Of a stretch of 64,000 bases of DNA, positions 1 through 7,075 are shown in pieces. Below the pieces are notes generated by a model. The model ran no database searches and was not told where the DNA came from. It worked only from the letters and a program-made list of their open reading frames with translations. Numbering within the stretch: position 1 is the stretch's first letter; each line of letters opens with the position of its first letter. The DNA is from Georgfuchsia sp049276455 (GTDB taxonomy: Bacteria > Pseudomonadota > Gammaproteobacteria > Burkholderiales > Rhodocyclaceae), in the NCBI GenBank assembly GCA_049276455.1, contig JBASWL010000026.1, positions 1-64,000 of the forward strand, given 5' to 3'. A program made the position numbers and the translations under genes.

Positions 1-243
1 TTGCGAGGAGCCGCAGGCGACGCGGCAATCCATTTTCTCGTAAATTCAGCACCCTGTGAATCACCTCGCCCTCTCAGGCTGCAATGCTTCACTCGCACCT
101 CACCACGATGAAGCACGTGTCATTGCGAATGAGCCTTTAGCCGCGAGCGTTGTGGAACCAAAAGGGTCAGTGTCATTTTGGTTTGCGGAATAGCCGCCTA
201 ACGAAAATCAAAATTATCCTGACCTACCTATATGGCTCGTTTG
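1..243. other. Intergenic edge with a possible repeat remnant
   Basis: No gene is visible here. The first 31 bases run from TTGCGAGGAGC to GCGGCAATCC. This has the look of the short interspersed TTGCGA...GCAATCC elements seen between genes in many proteobacteria. A second related half, CATTGCGAATGAGC, starts near position 123. The first copy is cut by the window edge, so its extent cannot be judged. Confidence 0.3.
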
Positions 244-642
244 CTACAGACGCCGAGCTTTCGGTAGCGCAGCCATTTTGCGGTCCAGCGTAAGCGTGGT
301 GAGTTCGGCGCGTTGATAGTCGTCGGTGATGAGACGGTCAAGCAGGCCGCAGCCAGTCTTGGCCTCCAGCGCGGCGAATGCGCTAGCGCCGTTCAATGGC
401 GCCACCAGGCCGCTTTTCAGCACGCTGATCAAGGCGGCGCGTGCGTCCGGCTTCGATACGCCATAGTGATGCTGGAGCGCGATATAGGCTTCGCCGATCA
501 CCTGGTTGGAAGCGAACACCTCTGCGTTGTCGTGCTCAACAAGCTTGGTCAATTCCCGCACGACATGTTGGAAGCCTGCTTCGGGATCGCCGGTAGCGAG
601 CCGGACCAGGATCGAGGTGTCAATCCCGAAGCGCGCGGTCAT
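244..642 (-). CDS. PIN-domain ribonuclease toxin (VapC-like)
   Basis: This 132-residue protein reads as a PIN-domain endoribonuclease, the toxin half of a VapBC-type module. Candidate metal-binding acids occur in the usual order: D8 in FGIDTS, E51 in IGEAY, D102 in GLLDRL and D120 in TLDRKM. I chose the ATG at 642 over a longer reading from 672 because it places the conserved first Asp at position 8, as PIN proteins usually have it. The gene overlaps the end of the AbrB-type antitoxin gene by 23 bases, which implies co-translation. The family cleaves RNA; the actual target cannot be read from the sequence. Confidence 0.82.
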   Translation of the reverse strand: MTARFGIDTSILVRLATGDPEAGFQHVVRELTKLVEHDNAEVFASNQVIGEAYIALQHHYGVSKPDARAALISVLKSGLVAPLNGASAFAALEAKTGCGLLDRLITDDYQRAELTTLTLDRKMAALPKARRL

Positions 643-862
643 GGGGTTTGCTGCGGAAGGTTTCCAGATCAAAGCTGCCCTTGCCGCGTGGCAGCTTGCC
701 GCGCAGCGGCGCGAGCCGGGTTGGATCGATGCGGCGCGGGCGCAGCATAAAACCGTCCGGGCCTTCTTCGATCTCGATGCGGTCGCCCGGTTTCACGCCC
801 AATGCGTCCATGACGCGGGCGGGAAAAGTGACCTGACGCTTGGCGGTGATCTTGACAAACAT
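620..862 (-). CDS. AbrB/SpoVT-type antitoxin
   Basis: This 80-residue protein begins with a swapped-hairpin AbrB DNA-binding domain. The segment TAKRQVTFPARVMDALGVKPGDRIEI is the classic pattern, within residues 6-32. The C-terminal part, from about residue 40, is basic and then acidic, as expected for the toxin-neutralising tail. A Shine-Dalgarno GGAG sits about 7 bases before the ATG. It is the promoter-proximal gene of the pair and probably autoregulates through the inverted repeat just upstream. Family assignment is secure; pairing with the downstream PIN toxin is inferred from the overlap. Confidence 0.85.
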   Translation of the reverse strand: MFVKITAKRQVTFPARVMDALGVKPGDRIEIEEGPDGFMLRPRRIDPTRLAPLRGKLPRGKGSFDLETFRSKPHDRALRD

Positions 863-886
863 GGCAGCACTCCGTTATTACTTTTA

Positions 887-913
887 CCTTACCGATACAC
901 TATATTGGTAAGG
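887..913. promoter_or_regulatory. Probable operator/promoter of the antitoxin-toxin pair
   Basis: A perfect inverted repeat CCTTACC-N13-GGTAAGG lies 25 bases upstream of the antitoxin ATG. Read on the minus strand, TTGACG (925-920) and TATAGT (904-899) form a possible promoter with a short 15-base spacer, so the repeat would cover the -10 region. This is the usual layout for AbrB-type autoregulation. Confidence 0.55.
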
Positions 914-944
914 CAAAGGCGTCAAGCCTTTTATGCCTTATTGC

Positions 945-1790
945 TTACCGCTTCGCGGCAACCTCTATCTTTCTGGCGTAGTCGGGGAAGTCCAGGCCGA
1001 ACTTGTCCTTCAGCGCCTTGGCCTGTCTCTGGAGCAAGCGCCAGTTGGGTTTGAAGCGGGCATCCTTGAAGGCCAGCAGCACCGAATTACCATCGCCGCG
1101 AACCGGGACGACGATCACGCGGCCGTCGAACACGTCCTGCACCTCGTCGATCAGGCCGCGAAAGCGTCGCTTGTCGCCGGCCAGGTTGATGATGAACTGG
1201 CCCTGGGGCGAGAGCCTGGCAAATGCGCTCTCGAAAAACTCCCGGCTTGCCAGCGCCGGCGCCAAGCCGATCTTGTCGAAGGCATCCACCAGCAGCACGT
1301 CGATTCCATTGCCTGCACTAGCCAGGTATTCAGCGCCGTCGACCTGCAGTACCTGCAGGCGCGGCCCGTCGGGTGGCAACCTGAAAATGTCGCGAAAGGC
1401 GATCACGTCCGGGTCGAGTTCGATGGCGGTTATTTGTGCGGACGGCAGCCGCTGATGGCAGAACTTGACCAGCGATCCGCCGCCCATGCCGATCATCACG
1501 ATGCGCCTGGGGCTTGGATTGAACAGCAGGAAGGACATCATCTTGCGCGTGTAGCGCAATTCCAGCGTGTTGGGCGTATCCAGCCGCATCACGCTCTGGA
1601 TCAGGCGGATGTTGAAGTAGAGGGTCAGCAACTCGCCATCGTCGATGATAAAAGGCTTGGGATAGGTCTCGTCCAAAAGCATTGTGCGCAACTTGCGGGC
1701 GCTGGCATTCGGGGGATCCACCAGCAATACCGAGCCTGGGGCAGTCTCGAAGGGACTGGGGATTTCAAACCACGAGGATGCGTAAGTCAT
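945..1790 (-). CDS. Spermidine-synthase-like methyltransferase-fold protein
   Basis: The 281-residue product has the Rossmann core of the spermidine/spermine synthase family. The nucleotide-binding loop reads VMIGMGGGSLVKF, followed by the acidic strand end TAIELDPDVI and VDGAEYL and DVLLVDAF further on. I see no flanking membrane segments, so this is the soluble type. The many such paralogues in betaproteobacteria are not proven polyamine enzymes, so the substrate is left open. The ATG at 1790 is preferred because the upstream TTG start adds a 24-residue low-complexity stretch. Neither start has a convincing ribosome-binding site. It stands alone, convergent with nothing and 82 bases from the antitoxin gene. 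Confidence 0.75.
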   Translation of the reverse strand: MTYASSWFEIPSPFETAPGSVLLVDPPNASARKLRTMLLDETYPKPFIIDDGELLTLYFNIRLIQSVMRLDTPNTLELRYTRKMMSFLLFNPSPRRIVMIGMGGGSLVKFCHQRLPSAQITAIELDPDVIAFRDIFRLPPDGPRLQVLQVDGAEYLASAGNGIDVLLVDAFDKIGLAPALASREFFESAFARLSPQGQFIINLAGDKRRFRGLIDEVQDVFDGRVIVVPVRGDGNSVLLAFKDARFKPNWRLLQRQAKALKDKFGLDFPDYARKIEVAAKR

Positions 1791-2030
1791 GGGAGTGGAA
1801 TTAGGCGGGGCGCTATTTAAAAGTGGCGAGTGAAGTCTACAGAGAATGGTAGGCAAAGCCAATCAGGCCACGAGATCAAACAATTGGAGCCGGCATTTGA
1901 CAGAACGATGGAGCTTCATTAGCCGCCCAGAGCATTTGCCTCGATAACGCGAAATTGCGCAGTTTGTATTCTGGTACTAGACTTCAAGCATGGGAACAGG
2001 GTCTGCTCACCCATGACAAAGGAGAACAAG

Positions 2031-2237
2031 ATGAATGAACACGTATATAAGAAAATAGAACTAACCGGCTCTTCCAAGACGAGCATCGAGGATGCGGTCA
2101 GCTCGGCCATTGCCAAGGCATCGGAATCTGTGCACAACATTCATTGGTTCGAGGTGGTGGACACGCGCGGCTACGTGGAGCATGGGAAGGTCACGCATTG
2201 GCAGGTAACGCTGAAGATAGGTTTTACCCTGGAATAA
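2031..2237 (+). CDS. Dodecin, flavin-storage protein
   Basis: This 68-residue protein matches the dodecin family, which forms hollow dodecamers that bind stacked flavins and buffer free riboflavin or FMN. Family hallmarks are the KKIELTGSS start, the helix DAVSSAIAKAS, and the NIHWFEV strand. Its Trp, in the HWFEV motif, is the residue that normally sandwiches the isoalloxazine ring. The start at 2031 is set by GGAG at 2021-2024 and gives the usual family length; an in-frame ATG at 2013 lies upstream of that site. It is a single-gene unit. Confidence 0.92.
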   Translation: MNEHVYKKIELTGSSKTSIEDAVSSAIAKASESVHNIHWFEVVDTRGYVEHGKVTHWQVTLKIGFTLE

Positions 2238-2277
2238 GCTACCTTGGGGCAGTGCCATCTGCCTCGTACGCATACCC

Positions 2278-2832
2278 TCAAACCAGATCAATCTCCGGAC
2301 AGAACGACTCCGCCGTCGCGCCAAAATCTCCCATGAGCTGCTGCCAGTCGTCTCCATGCTTTGAGCCGAGATAGTCGATGAAAGAAGCGTCCGGGTCGTT
2401 CAGCAAAATTGCGTAAGCGCAATCTTCCAGGTTGTCCCACAGCTTGACCATTGCATCGTATTTGGTTCCACTTGCCAATGGATCATCGATCAGGACGGGG
2501 GCCGGATCAAAGAACAGGCCCGGCATCTCGCGGCGCAAGGCAGCTGTAAAGTCAGACTGGATGGTGGCCTTCGCTTCGGCAAAGCTGCGGGATTGCGCAA
2601 AATGCCCAATGGCGCGGACTTCGAATTGATCGTGTAGCGGAAGCATTTTTCCTTTTTCCACCGCCGCATCGAATGCGGCCTCGACTTCGCGCCGATCGCC
2701 TTTTTTCAAGCGTATGCGGAGAATGAGTGCCTCCGAGATACCGACGAACCCCTCGGCCTGGTAGTGACGAACAATGCGTTTGGCCATGCCGTCAGCCGGC
2801 AGAGCCGGTGTGCTGTCGATAGTGCCCGCCAT
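2278..2832 (-). CDS. Unrecognised 184-residue protein
   Basis: I do not recognise this protein. It is soluble, mildly acidic, with no signal peptide or membrane segment. The N-terminal half is helical and basic (MAKRIVRHYQ, RIRLKKGDRREVEAAFD). The C-terminal half carries LWDNLEDCAYAILLNDPDASFIDYLGS. A purine-rich GGGGGG lies just before the ATG. The gene is divergent from the CaCA-type membrane protein gene, with 154 bases between start codons, so shared regulation is possible. Codon use looks like the surrounding genes, which argues that the frame is real. Confidence 0.6.
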   Translation of the reverse strand: MAGTIDSTPALPADGMAKRIVRHYQAEGFVGISEALILRIRLKKGDRREVEAAFDAAVEKGKMLPLHDQFEVRAIGHFAQSRSFAEAKATIQSDFTAALRREMPGLFFDPAPVLIDDPLASGTKYDAMVKLWDNLEDCAYAILLNDPDASFIDYLGSKHGDDWQQLMGDFGATAESFCPEIDLV

Positions 2833-2986
2833 AAACCCCCCGTATTCACTGAAAGAAACAGTTTACACAGCAAACCGGGCAAACGAAACGCTCAGAACAA
2901 GCCCTTATTCCGGCTCTTCATGCCTGTTAAAACCGTTATTCTCGGGTCTTATTCGCCCTCCACTTCCACCCATTGCTTTCACGATC

Positions 2987-3994
2987 GTGATTACCGCAAA
3001 GCATCTGATTTCGATCCTTCTGTTAAATCCCCTGTCGCTGCTTGTCTTGTTTATGATGGCATCGATACTGATGATCTGGCGGCTGCATGCAATGGAGAGC
3101 AAGGGCTTCGAGGGGACGGTGCTCGGCACCCTGATCATGCCCTACTGCTCAGGTTCTTCCAATCTCATTTTTGCCTATGTGATGAGCAAATCGGGCGGCA
3201 ACGGCGGGCTGGTCGTTGAGAACTGCATCGTCAACAATGTCACCAACCTGACGCTGATACTCGGGCTGGCAGCAATTATTTGTCCTGCGGTCATCATTCT
3301 GAAACCCGATCCACGCACCAATCCCCGCTACAGGAGAAAGGAGCCGACAAACGACCATCAGCTGTTTCGACTCGACCTGCTGTTTACCCTGGTTGCCCTG
3401 TTCCTGTTTACCGGCACACTATGGGCTCTGGCCAAGGATGGCGTGGTTGATTTTTATGACGGACTGGTGCTGGTCGGGCTGTTCCTGTTCTGGCAAGTAT
3501 TGCACGTATTCGAAATCCTCAAGAACAACGTCAGGAAAAACCGCGATTTTCAATGGTCAATTGCAATTGACCTGTTGCTGATCGCCGCCAGCACCTATGC
3601 AGTCTATGTGAGCGTCGACCACTTGGTTACCTGGGTCGAAGCGATTGATGGTCAGGTCTTCAACTTTGCCCATCTGGGCTGGCTGAGCGGTGTCCTGATG
3701 GTGTTGCCAAACGCCATGCTAGCCATCTACTTTTCACACATCAAGAGGCAGGATATCGTCGTCAGTTCGCAGATCGGCGATAGCCACATCTGTATACCGA
3801 TGTGCGTCGGGCTGTTTGCCCTGTTCGACACCATCGACGTTCCCGCTTTCCTGCAGACTGGCATCCTGATCATTCTTGGTGCCGGCGCAACGCACTTTCT
3901 GCTGATTGCGCTTTTTGGCCGCACCCAGCGTTTCTTTGGCTACGGTCTGCTCGGAGCTTATGCCGTGTTCCTGTATCAGGGCATTATTCACTAG
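2987..3994 (+). CDS. CaCA-superfamily membrane protein lacking both signature glutamates
   Basis: This protein of about 335 residues has roughly ten hydrophobic segments and the two-repeat layout of sodium/calcium exchangers. Repeat 1 (GTLIMPYCSGSSNLIF ... VNNVTNLTLILGL) lines up with the GTSAPEL ... GSNIFNILLVLGL signature. Repeat 2 (GVLMVLPNAMLAI ... IGDSHICIPMCVGL) does the same. In both, the ion-binding Glu is Asn. The family normally exchanges Ca2+ for Na+ or H+, so this member may be inactive or have another specificity. Start choice is weak: GTG at 2987 is the last good in-frame option before the first membrane helix, without a clear ribosome-binding site. Confidence 0.65.
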   Translation: MITAKHLISILLLNPLSLLVLFMMASILMIWRLHAMESKGFEGTVLGTLIMPYCSGSSNLIFAYVMSKSGGNGGLVVENCIVNNVTNLTLILGLAAIICPAVIILKPDPRTNPRYRRKEPTNDHQLFRLDLLFTLVALFLFTGTLWALAKDGVVDFYDGLVLVGLFLFWQVLHVFEILKNNVRKNRDFQWSIAIDLLLIAASTYAVYVSVDHLVTWVEAIDGQVFNFAHLGWLSGVLMVLPNAMLAIYFSHIKRQDIVVSSQIGDSHICIPMCVGLFALFDTIDVPAFLQTGILIILGAGATHFLLIALFGRTQRFFGYGLLGAYAVFLYQGIIH

Positions 3995-4005
3995 CCCTCG
4001 CGAGT

Positions 4006-4698
4006 TTACATTTCGAATTCGCGCAACCGGCGCAGATCGGGAATGCGAACGGTGCGCCCCTTCACTTCAATCAACTCGGCGCGGATGAGGTCGTTCAGGA
4101 TTCGCGAAAAGGTTTCCGGCGTCAGGTTGAGGCGGGAAGCAACCACCTGTTTTGAGGCGGGCAGGGCTATATCCGCTGTCTGCGCTTCATCCTCCGCGCA
4201 GTGCTGTAACAGATAGCCGAGCACCCTCTGCGTACTTGAGCGCATTGTGTAGGACTCGACATCTTTGACCAGGGAGTGCAGCCGCAGCGACAATCCCGCC
4301 AGCATTCCCCGCGCAAAGGAAGGGTCGGAAGTCAATAGATGATCGACGTCGCTGCGCGCCACATGTAGCAGCAATGAATCCGCCAGAGCCACCGCCGTCA
4401 CCGGGTAGCAACGATCGAGAAACATCATCGCCTCGCCAAAGCTCTGCTGCTGCCCGATGATCTCGACCACTTTCTCATTACCCTGTGCAGAGCCGATCAC
4501 CAGCTTGATCTGGCCGAATATCACTACGTAGAAGCCGTCGCTCGGATCGTCCCTGCGAAACAGGGTTTCGCCCTTGTCGAGGCGAAACTCGCGTGTGCCG
4601 TCGGCAATTCGCTTCAACTGCTCGGCGTTGAGCGCCTGAAACAAGGGCAGGTGGGAAAGTATTTTCCGCTTGTTGCCTGCGTTTGATGGCTGGTTCAA
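4006..4698 (-). CDS. Crp/Fnr-family regulator, Dnr-like
   Basis: The 230-residue product has an N-terminal cyclic-nucleotide-type beta-roll (about residues 15-115), a dimerisation helix and a C-terminal winged helix with LPASKQVVASRLNLTPETFSRIL. It lacks the N-terminal cysteine cluster of oxygen-sensing Fnr. The segment FGEAMMFLD followed by PVTAVAL closely resembles the NO-responsive, heme-dependent Dnr subgroup that controls denitrification genes. That subgroup is my best guess; a general Crp/Fnr call is safe. It is a single gene, 241 bases downstream of the AhpD-like gene on the same strand. No convincing TTGAT-N4-ATCAA box was found in front of it. Confidence 0.8.
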   Translation of the reverse strand: MNQPSNAGNKRKILSHLPLFQALNAEQLKRIADGTREFRLDKGETLFRRDDPSDGFYVVIFGQIKLVIGSAQGNEKVVEIIGQQQSFGEAMMFLDRCYPVTAVALADSLLLHVARSDVDHLLTSDPSFARGMLAGLSLRLHSLVKDVESYTMRSSTQRVLGYLLQHCAEDEAQTADIALPASKQVVASRLNLTPETFSRILNDLIRAELIEVKGRTVRIPDLRRLREFEM

Positions 4699-4939
4699 AA
4701 GGTTCCCCTGGCGTCAATTGGGGCAATGTCCGGATATCTCCCGGACTATCGCTGAGCGAGGATACCCTGATTCAAGCCATGAAAAAAGCTGTGCGAAGTA
4801 AAGGGATTATCTGCGCCAGCATGGCGACCATGCGAAATGGATTATGTCAGGAACACCAAATTACTCAGCCACTTTATCAATCAATGTTTCCAGGCTTGAC
4901 CCTTTCCGGAATATCGCAAGTCAGATATGGGAAGCAGTT

Positions 4940-5326
4940 TCAAGTTGTCGTCGAAAACTCGTCAAAAGCTGCCAGCGCATTGGCCGAATACATCAGCGAC
5001 GGCCCGCCGCCCATGTAGACTGCCATCCCAAGCGCCTCTTCCAGTTCGGCCTTGGTTGCACCGAGCCTGACCAGTGCCTGTACGTGGAATCCGATGCAGG
5101 CATCGCAGTGCGCCGCCACGCCGAGTGCGAGGGCAATGAGCTCCTTGGTCTTCTTGTCGAGCTCGCCGTCTCGCGTTGCTGCAGCAGCGAGTTCGGAGAA
5201 ACCCTTCATCACATCGGGTACATCCTTGCGCAAGGCACCAAGGTTTTTCGAAATCGAACGTGTCAGTTCCCGGTAATTAACCGGGAACTGTTCCGTGCCG
5301 CCCGGAATGAATTCGACTGGCTTCAT
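4940..5326 (-). CDS. AhpD-like carboxymuconolactone decarboxylase family protein
   Basis: This 128-residue protein belongs to the AhpD/CMD fold. The core helix ELIALALGVAAHCDACIGFHVQALVRLG contains the CxxC pair plus downstream His that make AhpD a thiol reductase. A peroxide- or disulfide-reducing role is therefore likely. The start at 5326 is fixed by the ATGA overlap with the stop of the upstream DUF2892 gene and by a GAGGGGG ribosome-binding site. It is the last gene of a three-gene unit led by the ArsR regulator, so its expression should follow that sensor. The true electron partner is not visible nearby. Confidence 0.85.
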   Translation of the reverse strand: MKPVEFIPGGTEQFPVNYRELTRSISKNLGALRKDVPDVMKGFSELAAAATRDGELDKKTKELIALALGVAAHCDACIGFHVQALVRLGATKAELEEALGMAVYMGGGPSLMYSANALAAFDEFSTTT

Positions 5327-5520
5327 TGTTTCCCCCTCGTCTTGCAGGTGCTGAGGCCGAACGGCAGATAGGCCGGACAGAATCTTAAGCTGCCGGTCGC
5401 TATCGGCAGCACACCGATCCAACCCCACATGCCGATGGTGCCGGTTGCGGCACCAGCTACCAAAGCGAGACCTGCAACGATACGGATCACACGATCCATG
5501 CTGCCTACATTTGGTTTCAT
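5323..5520 (-). CDS. DUF2892 small membrane protein
   Basis: This 65-residue protein has the DUF2892 pattern: MDRVIRIVAGLAL, a first membrane helix, a short turn, then GWIGVLPIATGSLRFCPAYLPFGLSTC with a second helix and two cysteines. The same domain is fused to rhodanese in YgaP and often accompanies sulfur or persulfide genes. It is translated between arsR-type and ahpD-like genes, overlapping the latter by four bases. A biochemical role is not established for the stand-alone form. The paired cysteines near the membrane face fit thiol or sulfane-sulfur chemistry, which is inference. Confidence 0.85.
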   Translation of the reverse strand: MKPNVGSMDRVIRIVAGLALVAGAATGTIGMWGWIGVLPIATGSLRFCPAYLPFGLSTCKTRGKQ

Positions 5521-5566
5521 CCCAAACTCCTGTCAGTAATAAATAGTGGTTTGATTAACTTGTTGT

Positions 5567-5914
5567 TCAGGCGCGCTTCGCAGCCTTGCGAAACTGCGCA
5601 TGAGCTGATGCCTGTGCCGACAACCGCTTGGCGATCTGGCCGCAGACCAGGTCGCAAAGCGCGTACACATCCGGATCATTGACGTGGTAATAAACGCTGG
5701 TTCCCTGCGTGCGCCGCCCGACAAAGCCGGCATTGGCGAGCAGCGACAGATGCTTCGATACGTTGGCTGGCGTTGACTCGGTCACCTCGGCCAATTCACC
5801 TACCGTCAACTCGCTGTCGCGCAACGCATTCATCAGGCAAAGGCGCGTCGGCTCTGCCAGCAGCCGGAAATATTCCGCCACCTGTTCCAACGCTGCCCTG
5901 TCCAGTCCCTTCAT
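5567..5914 (-). CDS. ArsR/SmtB-family transcriptional repressor
   Basis: This 115-residue winged-helix protein shows the ArsR core: FRLLAEPTRLCLMNAL, ELTVGELAEV, then the recognition helix TPANVSKHLSLLANAGFV and the wing RRTQGTSVYYHV. Cys26, Cys87 and Cys91 (ALCDLVC) are candidate sensing thiols. The arrangement recalls the thiol-based BigR/SqrR/YgaV group more than the CVC arsenic site, although the positions are not identical. It faces the RND efflux genes across a 119-base AT-rich divergent region and is first in a unit with DUF2892 and AhpD-like genes. GTGAGG precedes the ATG. Confidence 0.85.
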   Translation of the reverse strand: MKGLDRAALEQVAEYFRLLAEPTRLCLMNALRDSELTVGELAEVTESTPANVSKHLSLLANAGFVGRRTQGTSVYYHVNDPDVYALCDLVCGQIAKRLSAQASAHAQFRKAAKRA

Positions 5915-5948
5915 GTCCTCACCTCACGCAAAAGATATTTGTCTATTT

Positions 5949-5983
5949 AACTAATTGGTTGTATAGTAGATGATATAAATCAT
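5949..5983. promoter_or_regulatory. Candidate ArsR operator in the divergent promoter region
   Basis: The spacer between the ArsR-family gene and the efflux operon is strikingly AT-rich. It holds a near-palindrome AACTAATTGGTT (5949-5960) and an inverted repeat ATGAT-N4-ATCAT (5970-5983). A TATAAA suitable as a -10 for the rightward operon overlaps the second repeat. Binding by the adjacent repressor is inferred from position only. Confidence 0.4.
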
Positions 5984-6033
5984 TTTGTCACGCACTTTTT
6001 ACTGCCACAATGAACCAAGGAGGTGGACTGGCC

Positions 6034-7071
6034 ATGCGGAAAACCGGAGCAACAGACTGGATGGCGCTAATGACGGCGACCTTGATCGCGACAGGGGCGC
6101 ATGCGCAGCCGCTGGCCACGGAAATCGTGCAAGCCGGCGCCGGAGTCAACACCTACAGTGCCGAGGGCGCGGTCGAGGCGGTGCGCAGCAGCGTCATCGG
6201 CGCCGAACTGGCGGGCCGCGTTACCGCGCTGCTGGTCAAGGCCGGCGACCGGGTAAAAACCGGACAGGTGCTGGCCCGCATCGACCAACGCATCGCCAAC
6301 CAGCAGGCGCTGGCAAGTCAGTCGCAGGTCGCCGCTGCAGAGGCGCAACTGGCCGCGGCGCAGGCAGACTTCGAACGCCGGCAAAAGCTTTATGAACAGA
6401 AGTTTCTGAGCAAGGCCGCGCTAGATCGCGCCGAGTCCGATTACAAGAGCGCCGCCGCGCAGGCGAGGGCGCAAATCGCGCAGGCCACCGCCGCAGGCGT
6501 GCAGACCGGCCTGCATACGCTAACCGCACCCTACGACGGCGTGGTGGCGGAAACCAGTATCGAACTGGGCGACATGGTGATGCCGGGCAGACCGCTGCTG
6601 CTGGTGTATGACCCTGCTGCGCTGCGGGTCACGGTCAACCTGCCGCAAAGCCAGTTGGCGAATTTGAAAAGAACCGCCGCTACGGTGGAAATCCCGGGCG
6701 CAAAAACTCCCTTCCTCAATATAGCGCAGGAAAATGTCAATGTCCTGCCTACTGCCGATCCGGTAAGCCATATGGTGCAGGTGCGCATCGCACTCCCCGC
6801 CGCAACAGGAGGCCTGACTCCCGGCATGTTCGCGCGGGCGCAGCTGCCACTTCAGGGCCCGGCGGCAACGGGCCGCGTCACCGTTCCCTCGGCTGCCGTG
6901 ATCACGCGCAGCGAACTGACTGCCGTGTATGTGGTGGATGACGGCGGTCGCGCATCTCTGCGCCAAGTACGACTTGGCCGCCACCAGGGCGACCGGATCG
7001 AAGTGTTGGCCGGTCTCGAAGCAGGCGAGAAAGTAGCGCTTGACCCTCTCGCCGCAGCCAAACAGCTCTGA
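6034..7071 (+). CDS. RND efflux periplasmic adaptor (membrane fusion protein)
   Basis: This 345-residue protein starts with a signal peptide ending GAHA|QP. It continues with a biotinyl-lipoyl-like half (SSVIGAELAGRVTALLVKAGDRVKTGQVLARID), an alpha-helical hairpin rich in Ala and Gln (about residues 85-150), the second lipoyl half (LTAPYDGVVAETSIELGDMV) and a beta-barrel. This is the HlyD/AcrA adaptor layout. A strong AGGAGGT at 6018-6024 selects the ATG at 6034 over one at 6010. It is followed after four bases by the RND pump, with which it should form a tripartite exporter. No outer-membrane TolC partner is encoded nearby. Confidence 0.9.
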   Translation: MRKTGATDWMALMTATLIATGAHAQPLATEIVQAGAGVNTYSAEGAVEAVRSSVIGAELAGRVTALLVKAGDRVKTGQVLARIDQRIANQQALASQSQVAAAEAQLAAAQADFERRQKLYEQKFLSKAALDRAESDYKSAAAQARAQIAQATAAGVQTGLHTLTAPYDGVVAETSIELGDMVMPGRPLLLVYDPAALRVTVNLPQSQLANLKRTAATVEIPGAKTPFLNIAQENVNVLPTADPVSHMVQVRIALPAATGGLTPGMFARAQLPLQGPAATGRVTVPSAAVITRSELTAVYVVDDGGRASLRQVRLGRHQGDRIEVLAGLEAGEKVALDPLAAAKQL

Positions 7072-7075
7072 TCAC

